Shown here one piece after another: positions 59,317 to 64,000 of a stretch of 64,000 bases of DNA; position 1 is the first letter of the stretch, and each line of letters begins with the position of its first letter. The translations under genes and the position numbers were made by a program. The notes under the pieces are model-generated. The model made no database searches, was not told where the DNA came from, and worked only from the letters and a program-made list of their open reading frames with translations. Origin of the DNA: Rhizobiales bacterium Ga0077545 (lineage in GTDB: Bacteria; Pseudomonadota; Alphaproteobacteria; Rhizobiales; Methylopilaceae); contig LNEV01000007.1 in the NCBI GenBank assembly GCA_001464335.1, forward strand, positions 62,001 through 126,000, given 5' to 3'.

Positions 59317-60642
59317 TCAAAGCGTTTCAAGGAACCGGAACGGCGCACCGGCTCCCGGCGTGACAAGCTCGCCGTCCCACATCACGCGCTGCCCCCGGAT
59401 CACGGTGCCGACCGCCCACCCCTCGACGGGAACGCCATCGTAAGGCGTCCATTGCGAGCGCGACGCGATCCATTGGTTCGTGATGGTCTTTTTTTTCTTG
59501 AGGTCAACGACCGTGATGTCGGCATCGAAGCCCACGGCAAGGCGACCTTTGCTTGCGATGTTGAAAATGCGGGCGGGTCCCGCGCTCGACAGATCGACAA
59601 ACCGCTCCAGCGACAGGCGCCCGTGCGCGACATGCGTCAGCATGATCGGCACATATGTCTGTACACCTGTCATGCCCGAATGCGACTCGGGATAGGGGTG
59701 TTCCTTTTCCTCGAGCGTGTGCGGTGCGTGGTCCGAGCCAAGAACATCGACAACGCCCTGATGCACGCCCCACCAGATGCCGTCGCGATGCAGGGCGGAA
59801 CGCACCGGCGGATTCATCTGAAGCTTCGTGCCGAGCGTCGCATACAGAGTGTCGTCGAGCGTCAGGTGATGCGGCGTCGCCTCGACGGTCGCAACGTCCT
59901 TGTGATCGGCCAGGAAGCGCATTTCTTCGGCCGTTGAAATATGCAGCACATGGATGCGCGCACCCGTCTCGCGGGCAAGCGCGACAAGCCGCCTCGTGCA
60001 TTTCATCGCCGCCTCGACATCGCGCCAGACCGGATGGCTCGACGGATCGCCCGGCACGCGCAGATGCTTGCGATCGTTGAGGCGCGGCTCATCCTCGGAA
60101 TGGAACGCCGCGCGGCGGCGGATGACCCTGAGAATGTTACGGACGCCCTCATCGTCTTCGACGAGGAGACTGCCGGTGGAGGAGCCCATGAACACCTTCA
60201 CGCCCGCACAACCCGGAAGACGCTCGAGGTCGGGAAGATCCGCGACATTCTCATGCGTTCCGCCGATGAAAAACGCGTGCTCGCAATGCATGCGGCCATT
60301 CGCGCGCGCGAGCTTGTCTTCGAGGGCTTCGGCCGTGACCGTGAGCGGATTGGTGTTCGGCATTTCAAAGACGCCGGTGACGCCGCCCATGACGGCTGCA
60401 CGCGAGCCGGTTTCGAGGTCTTCCTTGTGGGTCAACCCCGGCTCGCGGAAATGAACCTGGGTGTCGATGACGCCGGGCAGAAGGTGAAGGCCGCGCACAT
60501 CGACGATCTCCCCCGCCGAGGCGCGCGACAGATCGCCAAGAGCGGCAACCTTGCCGTCTTTCACGGCAAGATCGGAGCGATGCACGCCGTCCTGATTGGC
60601 GATCGTGCCGTTCTTGAAAATGCGGTCGTAGGTCTCAGCCAT
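59317..60642 (-). CDS. pyrC: Dihydroorotase-type cyclic amidohydrolase
   Basis: Converts carbamoyl-aspartate to dihydroorotate. 441 residues from the ATG at 60642; the frame extends to 60774 through ygfZ and is not used. Class I/AllB-like fold with KVFMGSSTG (carboxylated Lys), FHSEDEPRL, IHVLHIST and VLGSDHAPH. The first metal-site pair, normally DxHxH, reads D60-T-Q62-V-H64, so one His is Gln. I recall the same DTQVHF in other Hyphomicrobiales homologues. It may still be active or use an altered metal centre. It is divergent from ygfZ by 71 bases. Confidence 0.88.
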   Translation of the reverse strand: MAETYDRIFKNGTIANQDGVHRSDLAVKDGKVAALGDLSRASAGEIVDVRGLHLLPGVIDTQVHFREPGLTHKEDLETGSRAAVMGGVTGVFEMPNTNPLTVTAEALEDKLARANGRMHCEHAFFIGGTHENVADLPDLERLPGCAGVKVFMGSSTGSLLVEDDEGVRNILRVIRRRAAFHSEDEPRLNDRKHLRVPGDPSSHPVWRDVEAAMKCTRRLVALARETGARIHVLHISTAEEMRFLADHKDVATVEATPHHLTLDDTLYATLGTKLQMNPPVRSALHRDGIWWGVHQGVVDVLGSDHAPHTLEEKEHPYPESHSGMTGVQTYVPIMLTHVAHGRLSLERFVDLSSAGPARIFNIASKGRLAVGFDADITVVDLKKKKTITNQWIASRSQWTPYDGVPVEGWAVGTVIRGQRVMWDGELVTPGAGAPFRFLETL

Positions 60643-60713
60643 GTCATCCCTGCCCTTGTAGGCGTCGATATGGGGGCTTACGTTCCGGCGCGCACAGGCG
60701 CAAGGAGGCTTCT

Positions 60714-61586
60714 TTGGCTTTTTCCGCTGTTCTTTCCGATCGGGCCGCGATCCGGGTATCCGGAGACGATGCACCGCATTTCCTGCACAACCTCATCACG
60801 AATTCGGTCGAGGATCTCGCCGAAGGCGAGGCCGCCTATGCCGCTCTGCTGACGCCGCAGGGAAAGATCATCTCCGACTTCCTCGTCCTGCGTGTGACGG
60901 GGGCGTATCTGATCGACGTGCCGCAGGCCCGGTGCGAAGAAATTCGCAAACGGCTCACGCTCTATAAGCTCCGCGCCAAGGCGGCGATTGCCGTCGAGGA
61001 CGTCGCCGTCGCGGCGCTGTGGGACACGGCTGGCAGTACCCTCGAGAGCTATGCCGATCCGCGCCTGCCGGAACTCGGCTTCCGGGCGTTTCTGCCGCGA
61101 GCCGATGCCAAAGCGTCGCTGAAAGCCGCCGGGTTCGAGCTGCGCCCCGAAGCCGATTATCACGCCCACCGTATCGCGCTTGGCGTGCCTGAGGGCGGAA
61201 AGGATTTTGCGTTCGAGGACGCCTTTCCGCACGAGGCGGACATGGACCAGCTCCACGGCGTCGATTTCCGCAAGGGCTGCTATGTCGGGCAAGAAGTCGT
61301 CAGCCGCATGCAGCATCGGTCTACCGCCCGCACGCGCATCGTTCCGATTTCCCTTTCGGAAACGGCAGAGCCCGGAACGGACATTCTGGCGGGAGACAAA
61401 ACGGCGGGCAAGCTGGGCTCGGTTTCGGGAGAACGCGGCATCGCCCTCATCCGCATCGATCGCGCGGACGACGCTCTTGCAAAAGGAAAGCCGCTGACGG
61501 CGGGCACCGCCGTCATTACGCCGCAAAAACCCGCATGGGCGCGTTTCCGTTTTCCCGGCGAGCCGGTTCCGGACGCCGCCCAGTAA
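60714..61586 (+). CDS. ygfZ: tRNA-modifying/folate-binding protein YgfZ
   Basis: GcvT-like folate-binding protein involved in Fe-S cluster enzyme maturation and repair. 290 residues from the TTG at 60714, which has AGGAGG five bases upstream. The hallmark KGCYVGQEVVSRMQHR is present (K-G-C-x-G-Q-E), as is the GLAEGEAAYAALLTPQGKI-type folate segment near the start. The C-terminal DALAKGKPLTAG closes the second domain. It is divergent from the dihydroorotase gene and convergent with queF. Confidence 0.93.
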   Translation: MAFSAVLSDRAAIRVSGDDAPHFLHNLITNSVEDLAEGEAAYAALLTPQGKIISDFLVLRVTGAYLIDVPQARCEEIRKRLTLYKLRAKAAIAVEDVAVAALWDTAGSTLESYADPRLPELGFRAFLPRADAKASLKAAGFELRPEADYHAHRIALGVPEGGKDFAFEDAFPHEADMDQLHGVDFRKGCYVGQEVVSRMQHRSTARTRIVPISLSETAEPGTDILAGDKTAGKLGSVSGERGIALIRIDRADDALAKGKPLTAGTAVITPQKPAWARFRFPGEPVPDAAQ

Positions 61587-61598
61587 CCCCAACGGCAA

Positions 61599-62051
61599 TC
61601 AGCCCCGTCCGCGATAGGGCTGTACGCCCTGATCCGGTGCCCAGACATTCTGCGGCAACGTTCCGTGCTGCCAGAACACGTCGATGGGAATGCCGCCGCG
61701 CGGATACCAATAGCCGCCGATGCGCAGCCAGACGGGCTCGATTGTCTCGACCACCCTTTTACCAATGCCGACCGTACAGCTTTCGTGGAACGAGCCGTGA
61801 TTGCGGAACGAGAAAAGGAACAGTTTGAGCGATTTCGATTCGAGGAGGTATTTCCCCGGCACGTAATCGATGACGAGGGTTCCGAAATCCGGCTGGCCCG
61901 TCACGGGGCAAAGCGCGGTGAATTCCGGACAGGTGAAGCGCGCAACAAAATGCGTGTCGGGATGCGCGTTCGGCACGCGGTCCAATGTGGCCTCATCCGG
62001 CGAGGTGGGGATGGATGCCAGCTTTCCAAGCTGGAGGTCTTCGCTCTGCAT
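61599..62051 (-). CDS. queF: NADPH-dependent 7-cyano-7-deazaguanine reductase
   Basis: Reduces preQ0 to preQ1 in queuosine tRNA modification. 150 residues from the ATG at 62051 (the frame to 62105 is longer). It is the short unimodular (YkvM-like) class: catalytic Cys in [19 protein letters not shown], the E-S-K-S-L-K substrate motif [10 protein letters not shown], and HGSFHESC with the His-Glu pair. No queC, queD, queE or tgt is in the window. It is convergent with ygfZ and divergent from tag. Confidence 0.95.
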   Translation of the reverse strand: MQSEDLQLGKLASIPTSPDEATLDRVPNAHPDTHFVARFTCPEFTALCPVTGQPDFGTLVIDYVPGKYLLESKSLKLFLFSFRNHGSFHESCTVGIGKRVVETIEPVWLRIGGYWYPRGGIPIDVFWQHGTLPQNVWAPDQGVQPYRGRG

Positions 62052-62166
62052 CTGGCCTTTCCGCACGACCCCTCGGCCGCGCTGTGTTCTTGAAACGTTT
62101 CGCAATTGCTGCGATCTATCCGACCCTGTTCAGCAAAATAAAGCCCCTTTGGGGCAAGGCGGTCTC

Positions 62167-62769
62167 GTGACGCGGGGAGTCATTGTCGGCGAAGACGGAA
62201 AGAAACGTTGCCCCTGGCCGGGCACCGATCCCGTTTATGTCGCCTATCACGACACGGAATGGGGCGTCCCCGAATATGACGATCAGGCTCTGTTCGAGAA
62301 GCTGATTCTCGATGGCTTCCAGGCCGGCCTTTCCTGGATCACCATCCTGCGCAAACGCGACAACTTCCGTCGGGCGTTCGACGATTTCGAACCGGAGAAA
62401 ATAGCCCGCTACACCCCCAGGCGCGTCGAGAAGCTGATGGGGGATGCGGGCATCGTCCGCAACCGCCTCAAGATCGAAGGCACGATCCTGTCCGCACAGG
62501 CTTGGCTTTCCATTCAGGAGAAAGACAGCTTTTCAGAACTGCTGTGGAACTTTGTCGATGGCAGGCCGGTCAACAATCGCTGGCGCACGACGGGTGATGT
62601 TCCGGCACAAACGGACATGGCGCAAAGAATGTCCAAGGAACTGAAGGCGCGCGGATTCAAATTTGTCGGCCCGACCATTGTCTATGCGTTCGCGCAGGCC
62701 GTCGGACTGGTGAACGATCACCTCGTCGAGTGCTTCCGCCACGAAGACGTGAAGAAGCTCGCGCGCTGA
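62167..62769 (+). CDS. tag: DNA-3-methyladenine glycosylase I
   Basis: Removes 3-methyladenine from DNA in base excision repair. 200 residues from the GTG at 62167 with AAGGCGG upstream. Marks: KKRCPWPGTDPVYVAYHDTEWGVP (zinc Cys and aromatic pocket), LDGFQAGLSWITILRKR, and the C-terminal KFVGPTIVYAFAQAVGLVNDHLVECFRH with zinc ligands. The ORF upstream to 61870 is not used since it is antisense to queF. The stop overlaps the HD-hydrolase start by one base. Confidence 0.95.
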   Translation: MTRGVIVGEDGKKRCPWPGTDPVYVAYHDTEWGVPEYDDQALFEKLILDGFQAGLSWITILRKRDNFRRAFDDFEPEKIARYTPRRVEKLMGDAGIVRNRLKIEGTILSAQAWLSIQEKDSFSELLWNFVDGRPVNNRWRTTGDVPAQTDMAQRMSKELKARGFKFVGPTIVYAFAQAVGLVNDHLVECFRHEDVKKLAR

Positions 62770-63362
62770 TGGCCAGGGAAGCAGCTCCTCGCGCCTGGCA
62801 GCGCATGTTGTCGGGACGGCGGCTCGATCTTCTCGATCCCTCGCCGCTCGATGTCGAGATCGACGACATCGCGCACGGCCTTGCCCGGGTGCCGCGATGG
62901 AACGGCCAGACACGCGGCGCGCATATCTTTTCCGTCGCCCAGCACTCACTCGTCGTGGAGGACATCGCGCATGTCCTGAAACCCGATCTCGCGGACCGCT
63001 GGCGTCTTGCCATCCTGCTGCACGACGCGCCGGAATATGTGGTGGCCGATCTTATTTCGCCGTTCAAGGCGATTCTTGGCGGTCAATACAAAGCGGTCGA
63101 GAACCGTCTGATGACCGCGATCCATATCCGCTTTGGCCTGCCGCCCGAACTGCCCGAAGTGCACCGCAAACTAATGAAGCGCGCCGACCAGGCCGCAGCC
63201 TATATGGAAGCGACCCAGCTCGCAGGATTCGAGCATGCGGAGGCGCAGAAATTCTTTGGCCGTCCGGCTGGCATTCCCGCAGACCTCGATCTGACGCCCT
63301 GGCCTGCGGACAAGGCCGAGAAGCGTTTTCTCGCGCGCTTCAAAAAGCTTCACGAGGGATAG
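62769..63362 (+). CDS. HD-domain phosphohydrolase, YfbR-like
   Basis: 197 residues from the ATG at 62769. HD motif: HIFSVAQHSLVVEDIAHVL, ILLHDAPEYVVADLISPFK, and the later RADQAAAYMEATQLAG for the remaining metal ligand. YfbR-type enzymes are 5'-deoxyribonucleotidases acting on nucleoside monophosphates; sequence similarity here is with the group often annotated as HD superfamily hydrolase/YfbR-like. It overlaps the end of tag by one base and is followed 5 bases later by the NAD regulator, so the three may share a transcript. Confidence 0.88.
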   Translation: MAREAAPRAWQRMLSGRRLDLLDPSPLDVEIDDIAHGLARVPRWNGQTRGAHIFSVAQHSLVVEDIAHVLKPDLADRWRLAILLHDAPEYVVADLISPFKAILGGQYKAVENRLMTAIHIRFGLPPELPEVHRKLMKRADQAAAYMEATQLAGFEHAEAQKFFGRPAGIPADLDLTPWPADKAEKRFLARFKKLHEG

Positions 63363-63367
63363 CGGAC

Positions 63368-64000
63368 ATGAGCATGCCCTCACCGACGCAGATCGAGATC
63401 AATCTCACCGCGGCCATCGTCGCGGTGGAAGAAAAGACGCCGCTCGTCCTCGTCACACGCACCGGTGCCGATGAAGGACTTCCATCCGGTCCGTTCGATC
63501 CGCGCACGCACCGCACGCTGGATATGGGCCTGCGCGGCTGGGTTCAGGACCAGACGGCGCTCGGCGTCGGTTATGCCGAGCAGCTTTACACATTCGGCGA
63601 TCGCGGGCGGCATATGACTCCGGGCGATACGGGTCCGCACATCGTGTCAGTTGGATATCTGGCGCTTACCCGACCTGCGGACGAGTACGGCACGCGCAAG
63701 GCGTCCGGCGCCGCGTTCGAGCCATGGTATGACTTCTTTCCGTGGGAAGATTTCCGCGACGGTCCTCCGGCACTGCTCGGAAACGTCGTGACGCTGCTTT
63801 CCGCATGGGCGGCAGACAAGACCGCCGAGCCGCAGAGACAAACCGGCAGCCGTCGCGAGCGTCTCCATTTCGCGTTCGGGTCGGACCGAGAGATGTGGGA
63901 CGAGGAAAAGGTGCTCGATCGCTACGAACTCATGTACGAGGCCGGACTGGTCGAAGAGGCCCGCCGCGATGGGCGCGAATCCGCACTCCGCCGGGATAAC
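63368..64000 (+). CDS. Nudix-type NAD regulator (NadQ-like), partial at window end
   Basis: 211 codons are visible from the ATG at 63368 (GAGGGATAG upstream) and the frame is still open at 64000, so the 3' part is missing. The visible part is a Nudix-like domain (AAIVAVEEKTPLVLVTR, TLDMGLRGWVQDQTALGVGYAEQLYTFGDRGRH, HIVSVGYLALTR) without a functional Nudix box, as in the alphaproteobacterial NAD regulator family (COG4111, NadQ). Such proteins have a C-terminal winged helix that represses nadABC. It begins 5 bases after the HD gene. NAD-biosynthesis genes would be expected to follow. Confidence 0.85.
   Translation, partial: MSMPSPTQIEINLTAAIVAVEEKTPLVLVTRTGADEGLPSGPFDPRTHRTLDMGLRGWVQDQTALGVGYAEQLYTFGDRGRHMTPGDTGPHIVSVGYLALTRPADEYGTRKASGAAFEPWYDFFPWEDFRDGPPALLGNVVTLLSAWAADKTAEPQRQTGSRRERLHFAFGSDREMWDEEKVLDRYELMYEAGLVEEARRDGRESALRRDN

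Overview
The window is GC-rich, gene-dense chromosomal DNA from an alphaproteobacterium of the order Hyphomicrobiales (Rhizobiales). The evidence is the set of order-typical genes: DUF4170, DUF2093, DUF374, DUF4345, DUF1127, DUF1499 and DUF6101-like proteins, TIGR02301, plant-type GshA, a heme-type FixL with FixJ, a degenerate-zinc IleS and the Nudix-type NAD regulator. The genus cannot be fixed from the sequence. I see no rRNA, tRNA, CRISPR, integrase, transposase or phage gene, and no gene-free stretch longer than about 210 bases. Genes are packed with many 4-base overlaps.

Layout. 1-7.2 kb (mostly minus): mutL (cut by the window edge), a small unknown gene, pgi, a catalytic/non-catalytic pair of M16 peptidases, a secreted DUF3035-like protein and lspA. 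7.2-11.2 kb: ileS and ribF. 11.3-12.7 kb (plus): a free-standing cheY-cheZ pair, then DUF2093. 12.7-16.8 kb (minus): a lipid A/Kdo block of CysQ-like phosphatase, DUF4170, DUF374 acyltransferase, waaA and lpxK. 17-25.5 kb: DUF6101-like, ubiA, lytic transglycosylase, rsmE, L,D-transpeptidase, gshA, DUF4345, an EamA exporter, and a LysR regulator divergent from DUF1127. 25.5-30.3 kb: Kef-type antiporter, purD and xseA.

30.4-34.6 kb (plus): fixL-fixJ and a metallo-beta-lactamase-fold hydrolase, followed by a stress-type SDR gene and a 69-residue protein. FixJ-like half-sites lie before fixL and an EcfG-like promoter before the SDR gene. 34.7-38.8 kb (minus): a four-gene surface-glycan operon (OafA-like acyltransferase, five-helix membrane protein with a beta-propeller, GT2, GtrA) behind an AT-rich control region. 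This is the least conventional locus here. 38.9-46.3 kb: DUF1499, aldo/keto reductase, a 23S rRNA methyltransferase homologue without its TRAM domain, histidine phosphatase, fabI, a DnaJ-like co-chaperone, a surface lipoprotein, pdxH and an SDR gene.

46.3-53.6 kb (mostly minus): MHYT-GGDEF-EAL protein, corA, xseB, HDAC-like deacetylase, tsaC (plus), a KAS II enzyme and an HxlR regulator. 53.6-59.3 kb (mostly plus): GlcD/D2HGDH-like oxidoreductase, hypotheticals, Nudix, TIGR02301, LysE, a secreted unknown and an orphan HisKA_2 kinase. 59.3-64 kb: pyrC-type dihydroorotase, ygfZ, queF, tag, an HD hydrolase and the start of the NAD regulator.

Most of the window is housekeeping plus envelope biogenesis. 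The regulatory genes suggest a motile organism that senses low oxygen and responds to general stress. Two copies of an interspersed palindromic repeat (about 19.7 and 39.7 kb) and a different palindrome at 17.7 kb are the only repeats I recognise. All coordinates and motifs were read by eye; no alignment or search was run.
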